Under the pieces are notes generated by a model. It ran no database searches, was not told the origin of the DNA, and worked only from the letters and a program-made list of their open reading frames with translations. Below, one piece after another: positions 15,276 to 22,860 of a stretch of DNA of 25,103 bases. Positions within the stretch are counted from its first letter, which is position 1. Every line of letters begins with the position of its first letter. A program made the translations under genes and the position numbers. This DNA is from Acidimicrobiia bacterium (GTDB lineage Bacteria > Actinomycetota > Acidimicrobiia > Acidimicrobiales > Iamiaceae), in assembly GCA_019247975.1 (NCBI GenBank), contig JAFBAD010000290.1:1-25103 (forward strand), given 5' to 3'.

Positions 15276-16629
15276 GGATCTCGGCGGCGGCCCGCTCACC
15301 CGAGCGGACCGCGCCGTCGATCGCGCCGTGCGAGAGCGCGGACGTCTCGGTGCCGGCCCAGTGCACCCGGCCCAAAGGTGCGCGCACGAGCGGCCCGAAG
15401 CGGGTCAGCACGCCCGGCGGTAGGTACGCGAACGAGCAGCCGCGGCTCCACTCCTCGGTCCACCACGCGGTCTCGACCACCTCGACCGGCCGCGCGGCCT
15501 GGGGACCGAGGCGGTCGGCCAACGTACGGAGCAGCGTCGCCCGCCGCTCGGCCGGGTCAATCGCCTCCCGTGCCTCGGCGACCGGACCGAACGAGAACGA
15601 CGCGATGACGCCGGGCGTGCCCGAAGCCGGCGATGCGTCGATGGTGACCTCGGCGGGCGAGCCCGGTCCGGCGGTCTGACCGCTGAACCCCTCGCCGCGC
15701 CAGAACGGCTGCTCGTAGACCACCAGCGTCTTGGTCTCCCGGCCGCCGGTGTAGGCGCGGTAGAGCGCTACGCGATCGTCGGGCAGCGGAGGGTCGAACG
15801 CGATCTCCAGCGTGAGCATCGGCGGCACGGCGACGACCACCTGCCTGGCCTCGACGACGACGCCGTCCGCGGTGACCGTGACCTTGTCCTGGGTCTGGCT
15901 GATCGATCGGACCGGCGTGCTCAGGCGCAGGTCGTCGAGCTCGGCGGCCATCAGCTGCGCGATCGATCCGGCGCCGCCGTCGACCATGTTCTCCTGCGAG
16001 CCGCCCTCGATCGAGAACAACGTGTTCAGGCTGTCGTGGCCGCGCACCAGCATGAGCAGGTGCAGGAACGACACCTCAGTCGCGTCTGCCGCGAAGAGCC
16101 CTGCGATCGCGGTCTCGTACAGGTCGTGGCCGACGCCCTTCGGGATGCGGCACGAGTCGAGGTGGTCGCGGATCGTCAGCCGGTCCCACTCCTGGGCCCG
16201 CTTCGCGGTCCACGGCTCGTCGATCGGCAGGGTGCGGGCGAGCCGGTCCACCGTCGACTGCGTCCACGCGATGCCGGCGACCGCGCGCGGGCTGATCTTC
16301 GGGATGAGCCCCTTGTAGCGACGCATGCGACCGTCGTCGACGAGGAGGTGCGACCCGGCGACGTAGGTCTTGTAGGTCGACACACCCATCTCGGCGGCGA
16401 GGCCGACGATCGCGTCGTGCTGCGGCGCCAGCCACGCGCCACCACGGTCGATCGGGTGCCCGTCGGCGAGGGGCGTCGTCCAGATCCGGCCACCGACGCG
16501 GTCGCGCGCTTCGAGCACGACGACCGAGCGGCCCTGCTGGTGGAGGCGCCGGGCGGCGGTGAGTCCGGCGTACCCCGCACCCACGACGCACACGTCCGCT
16601 TCGACCCGCTCGGCCACTGGGTCGGGCAC
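15265..16629 (-). CDS. Flavin amine oxidase-family enzyme with a covalent-FAD cysteine
   Basis: A 454-residue FAD-dependent oxidoreductase of the monoamine oxidase superfamily. The N-terminal Rossmann motif is VCVVGAGYAGLTAARR, followed by LEARDRVGGRIWT and the D-x-G-G-A-W-L motif. Near the C-terminus EEWSRGCSFAYLPPG holds C398 where human MAO-B has Cys397, which carries FAD covalently, and VHWAGTETS closes the FAD site. The two MAO-B cage tyrosines are replaced (S399, A436), so classic aryl-amine oxidation is doubtful. GTG 16629 has a strong AGGAGG site 7 nt upstream. It is transcribed divergently from the CoA-transferase operon with only 25 nt between starts. The substrate may be an amine or another C-N or C-C bond. 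Confidence 0.9.
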   Translation of the reverse strand: MPDPVAERVEADVCVVGAGYAGLTAARRLHQQGRSVVVLEARDRVGGRIWTTPLADGHPIDRGGAWLAPQHDAIVGLAAEMGVSTYKTYVAGSHLLVDDGRMRRYKGLIPKISPRAVAGIAWTQSTVDRLARTLPIDEPWTAKRAQEWDRLTIRDHLDSCRIPKGVGHDLYETAIAGLFAADATEVSFLHLLMLVRGHDSLNTLFSIEGGSQENMVDGGAGSIAQLMAAELDDLRLSTPVRSISQTQDKVTVTADGVVVEARQVVVAVPPMLTLEIAFDPPLPDDRVALYRAYTGGRETKTLVVYEQPFWRGEGFSGQTAGPGSPAEVTIDASPASGTPGVIASFSFGPVAEAREAIDPAERRATLLRTLADRLGPQAARPVEVVETAWWTEEWSRGCSFAYLPPGVLTRFGPLVRAPLGRVHWAGTETSALSHGAIDGAVRSGERAAAEILSG

Positions 16630-16636
16630 GGTAGTT

Positions 16637-16647
16637 CCTCCTAGGTT
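16637..16647. promoter_or_regulatory. AGGAGG of the oxidase overlapping the TAGGTT -10 box of the CoA-transferase
   Basis: TAGGTT (16642-16647, plus) ends 7 nt before the CoA-transferase GTG at 16655. AGGAGG (16642-16637, minus) is the ribosome site for the oxidase GTG at 16629. The two elements share one base. Because only 25 bp separate the start codons, the oxidase promoter must lie inside the CoA-transferase coding region. Confidence 0.5.
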
Positions 16648-16654
16648 GTCGAGC

Positions 16655-19009
16655 GTGGGGGCTCAGGGACTCCGGGTGCTCGACGCCTCCGACGGGATCG
16701 CGGGCGCCTATGCAGCCCTCCTCCTGCACCACGCCGGCGCAGTGGTGGCGCGCGCCGAACCGAGCAGCGGCGACGTCCTTCGGCGGTGGCGCCTCGCGCC
16801 CGGTGAGCCCGACGGCGACGGCGCGCTGTACCGCTACCTCCGCCAGGGCCAAACCGCGATCCGGATGGACGAGGTGCCCGACGACGCCGCCGGCGCCGAC
16901 GTGCTGCTCGCCACCCCCGACCGTGCCGGCGCCGAGCGGCTGCGATCGATCGCCGCGGTCCGGCCCGATCTGACGGTCATCGCGATCACGCCCTTCGGGC
17001 TGAGCGGGCCACTCGCGCACCGTCCGGCCAGTGACCTCACGATCCAGGCCGAGAGCGGCGCGCTCGCGATCCGCGGGCGGGCCGACGAGCCACCGGTCCA
17101 GATGGGCGGGCGCACGGTCGAGTGGCTGGCCGGTGCGTACGCCGGCATCGCCGCGTACGTCGGTGCCGCCGCGGCGGAGTCCAGCGGGCGCGGGTGGTTC
17201 GTCGACCTCGCGCTGTGCGACGTCGCCAACCTCGGCGCCTGCAACTTCATGGATCTGATGCACGCGCTCGGTCACGGCGTCGACGGTGAGCCGCAGGGCG
17301 CGATGCGCAACTGGGAGTCGCCGTCGACCGAGCCCACGGCGGACGGTTGGGTCGGCTTCAACACGAACTCGCCGCACCACTTCGAGGGCTTCCTCCGGAT
17401 GCTCGAGCGCAAGGACCTGATCGAGTCCGGCGAGTTCACCATGGCGGCGATGCGCAGCCAGCGAGCCGAGGAGTGGAACGCGGTCATCCACGCGTGGACC
17501 CGAGAGCACACGACTGCCGAGGTCATCGAGCGTGCGGTGGCGGAGGGCGTGCCCGTCGCGCCGGTCAGCAACGGGCGCACCGTGCTCGAGCTCGACCACG
17601 CCATCGCCCGCCACGCGTGGGTCGAGGCGCCCGACGGCGACTTCTCGATGCCGTGCCGGCCCTGGCTGATCGACGGCGACCGCGGCCCGAGCCCCGCCCC
17701 GCCGCCCGGCCCCCCGGTCGATGACCTGCCGTGGTCGCGTTCTGAAGGACGGGCCCCGGCACCGGCGACAGGCGGGTCCTTCGGTTTGCCCTTGGCGGGG
17801 TTGCGGGTGCTCGATCTCACCGCGTGGTGGGCGGGGCCGGCGGCCACCGGGCTGTTCGCGGCGCTCGGTGCGGACGTCATCCACGTCGAGGCGCCGGCCC
17901 GCATGGACCACATGCGGCTGGTCGGCGCGCTGTTCTTCGACCGGCCGGAGTGGTGGGAGCTCAGCTCCTTCTTCCTCGCGATCAACACGAACAAGCGCGA
18001 CCTCGCGCTCGACCTCGCGAGCGAGGAGGGCCGGCGGATCGCGCTCGACCTCGTCGCCCACTGCGACGTGGTGGTCGAGAACTTCACGCCTCGGGTGCTC
18101 GACAAGCTCGGCCTCGGGTGGGACGCGATCCACGCGGCGAACCCCCGCACCGTCCTCGTCCGCATGCCTGCGTACGGGTTGGCCGGACCGTGGCGCGAGC
18201 GCCCCGGCTTCGCGCAGACGATGGAGCAGGCGGTCGGCCTCGCCTGGGTCACCGGGCGGCCCGACGACCAGCCTCGCATCCAGCGCGGCCCGTGCGACCC
18301 GAACGGCGGCGTCCACGCGGCGTTCGCCACGCTCGTCGCGCTCGAGCAGCGGGAGCAGACGGGGGAGGGGAGCCTGGTCGAGGTGGCGATGTTCGACACC
18401 GCCATCGGCATCGCCGCGGAACCCGCCATCGAGTGGTCGGCGTACGGCCACCTGGTCGAGCGCGACGGCAACCGGGCGCCGTGGGCGGCGCCGCAGGGCG
18501 TGTACGCGTCGCCGGATCCCGACCGGTGGGTGGCGGTCTCGGCCACCTCGGACGACGAGTGGCGGGCGCTGGCCACGGCGATCGGTCGGACCGACCTGCG
18601 TGACGCGGCCGACCTCGCCTCCATCGAAGGTCGGCGCGCCCGTCACGATGAGCTCGACGTCGCGATCGGTGACTGGATCGGCCACCGCGACGCCGCGGAG
18701 GCGGTCGACGCCCTGGTGGCCGCCGGCGTGCCTGCCGCGGTCGCCAACGACCCGCGCCGCATGGGCTCGCATCCGCACCTCCGGGCGCGTGGCTACTTCG
18801 AGCTCATCGACCATCCGGTCGCCGGCGTCCTGCCGACACCGGTGCTCCCCTTCCGGGTCGACGGCACCGACGGGTGGGGCCGCTCGCCCGCGCCTCGCTT
18901 CGGGGAGCACAACCGCGCCATCCTCGGTGGCCTGCTCGGGCTGACCGACGACGAGGTGGACGGCCTGGAGGAGCGGGGCGTGATCGCGTCCCGACCGGCC
19001 GGTTTCTGA
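16655..19009 (+). CDS. Tandem-domain CaiB/BaiF (family III) CoA-transferase
   Basis: A 784-residue protein made of two complete family III CoA-transferase units. The N-terminal half (1-350) starts GLRVLDASDGIAGAYAALLL and carries D189 in FVDLALCDVANLG. A Pro/Gly-rich hinge lies at about 345-365. The C-terminal half begins GLRVLDLTAWWAGPAATGLFAALGADVIHVE and carries D581 in VEVAMFDTAIGIA. Both Asp positions match the catalytic aspartate that forms the acyl intermediate, so both sites could be active. These enzymes move CoA between carboxylic acids. Comparable long tandem forms occur in mycobacteria (the Rv1866-like type). It is leaderless (TAGGTT 7 nt before GTG) and heads an operon with an amidohydrolase and an enoyl-CoA hydratase. 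Confidence 0.93.
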   Translation: MGAQGLRVLDASDGIAGAYAALLLHHAGAVVARAEPSSGDVLRRWRLAPGEPDGDGALYRYLRQGQTAIRMDEVPDDAAGADVLLATPDRAGAERLRSIAAVRPDLTVIAITPFGLSGPLAHRPASDLTIQAESGALAIRGRADEPPVQMGGRTVEWLAGAYAGIAAYVGAAAAESSGRGWFVDLALCDVANLGACNFMDLMHALGHGVDGEPQGAMRNWESPSTEPTADGWVGFNTNSPHHFEGFLRMLERKDLIESGEFTMAAMRSQRAEEWNAVIHAWTREHTTAEVIERAVAEGVPVAPVSNGRTVLELDHAIARHAWVEAPDGDFSMPCRPWLIDGDRGPSPAPPPGPPVDDLPWSRSEGRAPAPATGGSFGLPLAGLRVLDLTAWWAGPAATGLFAALGADVIHVEAPARMDHMRLVGALFFDRPEWWELSSFFLAINTNKRDLALDLASEEGRRIALDLVAHCDVVVENFTPRVLDKLGLGWDAIHAANPRTVLVRMPAYGLAGPWRERPGFAQTMEQAVGLAWVTGRPDDQPRIQRGPCDPNGGVHAAFATLVALEQREQTGEGSLVEVAMFDTAIGIAAEPAIEWSAYGHLVERDGNRAPWAAPQGVYASPDPDRWVAVSATSDDEWRALATAIGRTDLRDAADLASIEGRRARHDELDVAIGDWIGHRDAAEAVDALVAAGVPAAVANDPRRMGSHPHLRARGYFELIDHPVAGVLPTPVLPFRVDGTDGWGRSPAPRFGEHNRAILGGLLGLTDDEVDGLEERGVIASRPAGF

Positions 19010-19036
19010 GGATCAAGGGTTCCAGGAGGTAGCAGC

Positions 19037-20203
19037 GTGACGGACCTGTTCGACCGGTTCAGCGTGATCGACGTCGATACCCACCTGACCGAGCCACCGG
19101 ACGTGTGGACGGCGCGGATGCCCGCCGCGCTGCACGACCGGGTGCCGCACATCGAGCGGCAGGACGGCCAGGACGTGTGGATGGCCGACGGCGAGCGGCT
19201 GGGCGCGCCCGGCTACTACTCGATGGCCGGGTGGGACGGCGTGCTCCCCTCCTCGGTCCCGCAGACCTACGACGACATCGCGCCGGCCATGTACGACGCG
19301 AAGGCGCGGGTGGCGAAGCTCGACGAGGAAGGCATCCGCGCGCAGGTGCTGTACCCGAACGTCGGAGGCTTCGGGAACGGCTACTTCCTGCGCCTCGGCG
19401 ACCGCCAGCTCGTGCGCGACTGCGTCCGTGCGTACAACGACTTCCTCACCGACTGGTGCTCGGAAGCGCCCGACCGGCTGCTCGCGATCACCGCGCTGCC
19501 GTTCTGGGACGTCGACGAGGCGGTGGCCGAGCTGCACCGCTGCATCGACGCGGGCCATCGCGCGGTGAACTTCTGCAACCAGCCGCAGGACTACGGGCAG
19601 CCACCACTCGCGCACCGGCACTGGGATCCGGTGTGGGCCGCCGCGCAGGAGGCCGGCGTGTCGGTGAGCTTCCACGTCGGCGGCGGCTCGATGGGCACGC
19701 AGCTGGGTGACACCGCCGAGATGGGCTGGATGACGAACTTCGCCAAGGTGTCGACGCTGATCTTCCTCGACAACATCCGCTGCATCACCGACCTGATCTT
19801 CGGTGGCGTCTGCCATCGCTTCCCGGACCTCAAGCTGGTCTCGGTCGAGTCGGGTGTCGGCTGGATCCCGAGCGCGCTCGAGGCGTGCGACTGGCAGTGG
19901 CGCAACGGCGGCGTCCTCGACGAGCACCCGGAGTACGACCTGCTCCCGAGTGAGTACTTCACGAGGCAGATCTACGGCTGCTTCTGGTTCGAGGAGGAGT
20001 CGGCTGTCGCCGCGCTGGCCCGCTACCCGGACAACATCCTCTACGAGACCGACTACCCGCACCCGACGTGCCAGCATCCCGGGCCGCGCACGCCGGCGCA
20101 GCGCCCGCGCGACTACGCGACGCGGGTCCTCGGCGATCTGTCGGAGGACCTGCTCGCGAAGGTGCTGCACGACAACGCCGCTGCGGTCTACGGGATCGAC
20201 TGA
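19037..20203 (+). CDS. Amidohydrolase-2 family metal-dependent hydrolase
   Basis: A 388-residue TIM-barrel enzyme of the amidohydrolase-2 (ACMSD-like) group. The first strand gives the ligand motif IDVDTHLTEPP. The middle has NFCNQPQDYGQPPLAHRHWDPVWAAAQE and VSVSFHVGGGS with a metal-ligand His, and the C-terminal strand ILYETDYPHPTC supplies the catalytic Asp. Members decarboxylate or hydrolyse aromatic, steroid-derived or terpene-derived intermediates using Zn or Mn. Start GTG 19037 has an ideal ribosome site, AGGAGGT (19024-19030), six nt upstream. The gene lies 27 nt after the CoA-transferase and shares a TGATG junction with the enoyl-CoA hydratase, so the three are one operon. The specific reaction is unknown. 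Confidence 0.9.
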   Translation: MTDLFDRFSVIDVDTHLTEPPDVWTARMPAALHDRVPHIERQDGQDVWMADGERLGAPGYYSMAGWDGVLPSSVPQTYDDIAPAMYDAKARVAKLDEEGIRAQVLYPNVGGFGNGYFLRLGDRQLVRDCVRAYNDFLTDWCSEAPDRLLAITALPFWDVDEAVAELHRCIDAGHRAVNFCNQPQDYGQPPLAHRHWDPVWAAAQEAGVSVSFHVGGGSMGTQLGDTAEMGWMTNFAKVSTLIFLDNIRCITDLIFGGVCHRFPDLKLVSVESGVGWIPSALEACDWQWRNGGVLDEHPEYDLLPSEYFTRQIYGCFWFEEESAVAALARYPDNILYETDYPHPTCQHPGPRTPAQRPRDYATRVLGDLSEDLLAKVLHDNAAAVYGID

Positions 20204-20970
20204 TGGAGGTTCCCGAGCTCGGCTCGCCGCACATCGTCGCCGAGCTGCGGGAGCGGGTGCTGCACCTGCGCATCGACCGGGTGGAGCGGCGCAACGCGTT
20301 CAGTCAGGACATGTACCGCGCCATCAAGCGGGCCGCCGTGTGGGCGGACGAGCAGCCCGAGCTCGACGCGGTGTGCCTCACCGGTACCGACCGCTGGTTC
20401 GGCGCCGGTGGCGACATGGGCGGCAACGCGGCCGACCAGGAAGGGCTCGCGGTCGAGTGGGACCCGACCGACCAGTTCCCGTTCCGGCACATGGAGCGCT
20501 GCTCGAAGCTCTGGATCGCGCGGGTCAACGGGCTCTGCCACGCCGGCGGCCTCGTGCTCACGCTCCACTGCGACGTGACCATCGCGTCGGACCGGGCGAC
20601 GTTCCGGGCGCCCGAGCTGCTGCGGGGCATCCCCGACCCGTTCCTCACCTCACGGCTCGCCGCGATGGTGGGTGTCGCCCGGGCCCGCTACCTGCTGTTC
20701 TCGGCGAAGGAGATCAGCGCGGCCGAAGCCGGTGCGATGGGCCTGGTCGGCGCCGTCGTCTCCCACGACGAGCTCGACGCGGCGGTGGACGGGGTGATCG
20801 CCCAGATCGCCGCGACGGGCCCGGGGGCGCGCGCTGCCGTGAAGCGCGACCTCAACCAACGTCTGCCTCTGGCCGACGTCGCCCTCTTCTTCCGGTCGAT
20901 CCGCTCACCGGAGATGGTCGAGGGCATGGCCGCGTTCCTCGAGAAACGCGCGCCCGAGTGGCCCCGCTAG
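20203..20970 (+). CDS. Enoyl-CoA hydratase/isomerase (crotonase) family protein
   Basis: A 255-residue crotonase-fold protein. The first oxyanion loop is seen at GAGGDMGG (residues 67-74) and the second at CHAGGLVLTLHCDVTIASDRA (about 113-133), together building the site that polarises the thioester carbonyl of acyl-CoA. The region AP-E-LLRGIPDPFLTSRL corresponds to the active-site Glu segment, so hydration or isomerisation of an enoyl-CoA is likely. The ATG (20203) shares one base with the amidohydrolase stop in TGATG. A product of the CoA-transferase is a reasonable substrate. The 3' end meets the convergent secreted-protein gene in a shared CTAG. Confidence 0.92.
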   Translation: MEVPELGSPHIVAELRERVLHLRIDRVERRNAFSQDMYRAIKRAAVWADEQPELDAVCLTGTDRWFGAGGDMGGNAADQEGLAVEWDPTDQFPFRHMERCSKLWIARVNGLCHAGGLVLTLHCDVTIASDRATFRAPELLRGIPDPFLTSRLAAMVGVARARYLLFSAKEISAAEAGAMGLVGAVVSHDELDAAVDGVIAQIAATGPGARAAVKRDLNQRLPLADVALFFRSIRSPEMVEGMAAFLEKRAPEWPR

Positions 20971-21494
20971 CTGATCCGCTTCACCGATTGCAGCTTGGCG
21001 TCGACCTCGCCGGGGACGCAGTTCTTCGCCTGACCGGCAGGGGTCGGCTTGAACTTCGCGACGAGCGTGCCTCCGAACGCCGTGACGACGCCCTTGGCCG
21101 ACTTCGTCACGTTGATGGTGACCACCTCGGTGTTCGTGTAACCGTTCTGCACGAGCACCGACCCGTTGTTCGCGAAGCACGGTGCCGTGTAGGCCCGGGT
21201 GCCGCGGTACTGCGTGGCCATCGTCGGGTTCATCGTGTAGGTCACGAGCGTGCCGTCGCTGTAGCGCGGGCGCTTGAGCGTGGTCGCGCAGCCCCCCGTC
21301 GCGCACTTCGGCGTGAACGTCCACTGCCCGGTGTAGACGTGGCCGAGCGGGTTGGACGACGCGTTCACCGACTTGGTGATCGTCGACTTCACCGTCCACT
21401 TCCCGACGAGCCGAGGCGCCGTCGCGGCGTCCGCCGACGAGCTCACCAGGAGCATCAGCGCCACCGCCACCATCGCCGGTACGAGCCGTTTCAT
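20967..21494 (-). CDS. Small secreted protein, unknown function
   Basis: A 175-residue protein with a Sec signal peptide, MKRLVPAMVAVALMLLVSSSADA, cleaved about residue 23. The mature part is rich in Thr, Gly and beta-strand alternation, with Cys in FTPKCATGGCATTL, TAPCFANNG and KNCVPGE, so disulfides are likely outside the cell. No enzyme motif is seen. ATG 21494 is preferred over GTG 21500 because GGAGG lies 9 nt upstream of the ATG but only 3 nt from the GTG. It diverges from the ECF sigma gene, which makes it a possible target of that sigma factor. Its stop overlaps the enoyl-CoA hydratase stop in CTAG. Confidence 0.85.
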   Translation of the reverse strand: MKRLVPAMVAVALMLLVSSSADAATAPRLVGKWTVKSTITKSVNASSNPLGHVYTGQWTFTPKCATGGCATTLKRPRYSDGTLVTYTMNPTMATQYRGTRAYTAPCFANNGSVLVQNGYTNTEVVTINVTKSAKGVVTAFGGTLVAKFKPTPAGQAKNCVPGEVDAKLQSVKRIS

Positions 21495-21545
21495 CTTCAC
21501 GTTCCTCCCCAGAGGTCAGGTTCCCGCGACGGACACTGCTCCGGG

Positions 21546-21567
21546 CCGGCAAACACCCGGTAAACGC
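21546..21567. promoter_or_regulatory. Two 11-bp tandem repeats, CCGGYAAACRC
   Basis: CCGGCAAACAC (21546-21556) and CCGGTAAACGC (21557-21567) match at 9 of 11 positions and sit one helical turn apart in the 123-bp region between the secreted-protein gene and the sigma gene. They are candidate binding sites for a regulator or a -35 element of an alternative sigma factor. No experimental match is known to me. Confidence 0.35.
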
Positions 21568-21617
21568 CGTGGTGCGCGGGTCGCGAACCCACGGTCCCGT
21601 GTGGCGAAGATCCTGCG

Positions 21618-22235
21618 GTGGGTGAGCCCTCGGACGCGTCGCTGATCGCGGCGTCGATCGACAGGCCGGTCGAGTTCGGCGCGATCTTCGACCGCCACGC
21701 GTCCGCGCTGCGCCGCTACCTGGTCCGGCGGCTCGGACCGGCGGAGAGCGACGACGTGTTCGGTGAGGTGTTCCGCATCGCGTTCGAGCGCCGCAGCTCG
21801 TACGACCTCTCACGAGCGTCGGCCCGGCCGTGGCTGTACGGCATCGCGACCAACCTCGTCGCCCGCCACCGACGGCGCGAGGCGCGTCGCATCCGGGCCG
21901 TCGCCAGGCTGGCCGGGACGCGGGTCATCGTGGACGACCACGCCGAGGCCGTGAGCGGAGAGCTCGACGCGCGGGAGCGGTGGGCGCGGCTGGCCGAGGA
22001 GGTGACCAGCCTTCCGGCGGCCGAGCTCGACGCGCTGGTGCTGCACGTCTGGGAGGGCCTGAGCTACGAGGACGTCGCCGTCGCGGTCGGCGTGCCCGTC
22101 GGGACCGTCCGGTCGCGGCTGAACCGGGCCCGACGCCGTCTGCGCGAACTCGAGGACCCGTCCGGCGAACAACCGACCGACCACGAGCACGGCGACGATC
22201 CCCGGCGGATCGACCTGAGAGGATCGGATCGGTGA
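21618..22235 (+). CDS. ECF-type sigma-70 factor
   Basis: A 205-residue ECF sigma factor. Region 2 spans about residues 22-90 (IFDRHASALRRYLVRRLGPAESDDVFGEVFRIAFERR, then WLYGIATNLVARHRRREARR), and region 4 is at 135-182, ending GLSYEDVAVAVGVPVGTVRSRLNRARRRL with a complete HTH. Regions 1 and 3 are absent, as usual. The pattern resembles the actinobacterial ECF group that is followed by a CU044_5270-type partner. Here the next gene overlaps by GTGA and begins with that partner's N-terminus but continues as a VOC protein. The GTG start is preceded by GAAGAT, a poor -10. It may be autoregulated with the divergent secreted protein. Confidence 0.92.
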   Translation: MGEPSDASLIAASIDRPVEFGAIFDRHASALRRYLVRRLGPAESDDVFGEVFRIAFERRSSYDLSRASARPWLYGIATNLVARHRRREARRIRAVARLAGTRVIVDDHAEAVSGELDARERWARLAEEVTSLPAAELDALVLHVWEGLSYEDVAVAVGVPVGTVRSRLNRARRRLRELEDPSGEQPTDHEHGDDPRRIDLRGSDR

Positions 22236-22256
22236 GCGACGACCTCGATCCGATCC
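22221..22256. repeat. 11-bp perfect inverted repeat with the start codon in the loop
   Basis: GGATCGGATCG (22221-22231) pairs with CGATCCGATCC (22246-22256) around a 14-nt loop whose first three bases are the GTG start of the VOC-fusion gene (22232-22234). The sigma stop TGA (22233-22235) is in the same loop. The hairpin could hide the ribosome site and start of the downstream gene until ribosomes finishing the sigma gene open it, a typical coupling device. Confidence 0.8.
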
Positions 22257-22831
22257 GACGGTTGCGGCCCGACCGCATCGAACCGGACGACCCCGAGGAT
22301 CCCGCAGTGCTCTCGCGTGCGAAGGAGCAGCTCATGTCGACGATCGCTGATGCCGAGCAGGTGACCGAGTCCCTGCAGACGCCCGACCTGTACCCGAGGC
22401 TCGCCTACCGCGACGAGCTCGCCGCAGTCGAGTACCTGACCCGCGTGTTCGGGTTCGAGGAGATCCGTGAGGCCCGTCTGGAGTTCGACGGCCACCACCT
22501 CTGCTGGCTGCGCATCGGCTCCGGCATGGTGATGGTCGGCCACCAGAACGCCGACGTGCACCACATCTACAGCCCCCTCGATGCCGGGCTCACGACCGTG
22601 ATGATGATGGTGTACGTGCACGACATCGACGCGCACCACGCCAACGCCGTGCAGCACGGCGCGACGATCACGATGGAGCTGCAGGACGCGTTCTACGGCG
22701 AGCGGCGGTACGAGGCCACCGACCCCGAGGGCCACGGCTGGCACTTCGCCGAGCGGTTCGCCGACATCGTCGACCGGGACGGGCGCCCGCCGGCCGACCC
22801 CGACGACCGTGAAGGCGGCCCGGACTGCTGA
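22232..22831 (+). CDS. VOC-family protein with a sigma-partner-like N-terminus
   Basis: As read from GTG 22232, 199 residues. Residues 1-38, V(M)SDDLDPIRRLRPD...LSRAKEQLMSTI, look like the opening of CU044_5270-type anti-sigma partners, which usually continue into a membrane helix. Here the frame instead enters a VOC domain (about 50-180): YPRLAYRDELAAVEYLTRVFGFEEI, a central H in VHHIYSPLDAG, and the closing motif YGERRYEATDPEGHGWHFAERF. An internal ATG at 22334 (residue 35) has a strong AAGGAG 6 nt upstream, so a 165-residue VOC protein could be made separately. The GTG overlaps the sigma stop in GTGA. The fusion may be genuine or a recombination scar. Confidence 0.75.
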   Translation: MSDDLDPIRRLRPDRIEPDDPEDPAVLSRAKEQLMSTIADAEQVTESLQTPDLYPRLAYRDELAAVEYLTRVFGFEEIREARLEFDGHHLCWLRIGSGMVMVGHQNADVHHIYSPLDAGLTTVMMMVYVHDIDAHHANAVQHGATITMELQDAFYGERRYEATDPEGHGWHFAERFADIVDRDGRPPADPDDREGGPDC

Positions 22832-22848
22832 TCGCGCGTCCTCAGGGG

Positions 22849-22854
22849 TAGTGG
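22849..22854 (+). promoter_or_regulatory. TAGTGG, possible -10 box for the small basic protein gene
   Basis: TAGTGG ends 6 nt before ATG 22861 and overlaps a G-rich stretch GGGAGG (22853-22858) that could also serve as a ribosome site. The spacing suits the leaderless pattern, but the last base deviates from TANNNT. Confidence 0.3.
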
Positions 22855-22860
22855 GAGGGC

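Noticed and set aside
16076..18910. A 944-codon open frame on the minus strand opposite the CoA-transferase gene
   Set aside because: It is an antisense shadow caused by high GC at third positions. It is full of Arg, Gly, Val and Asp with no domain, whereas the plus strand has clear CoA-transferase motifs.
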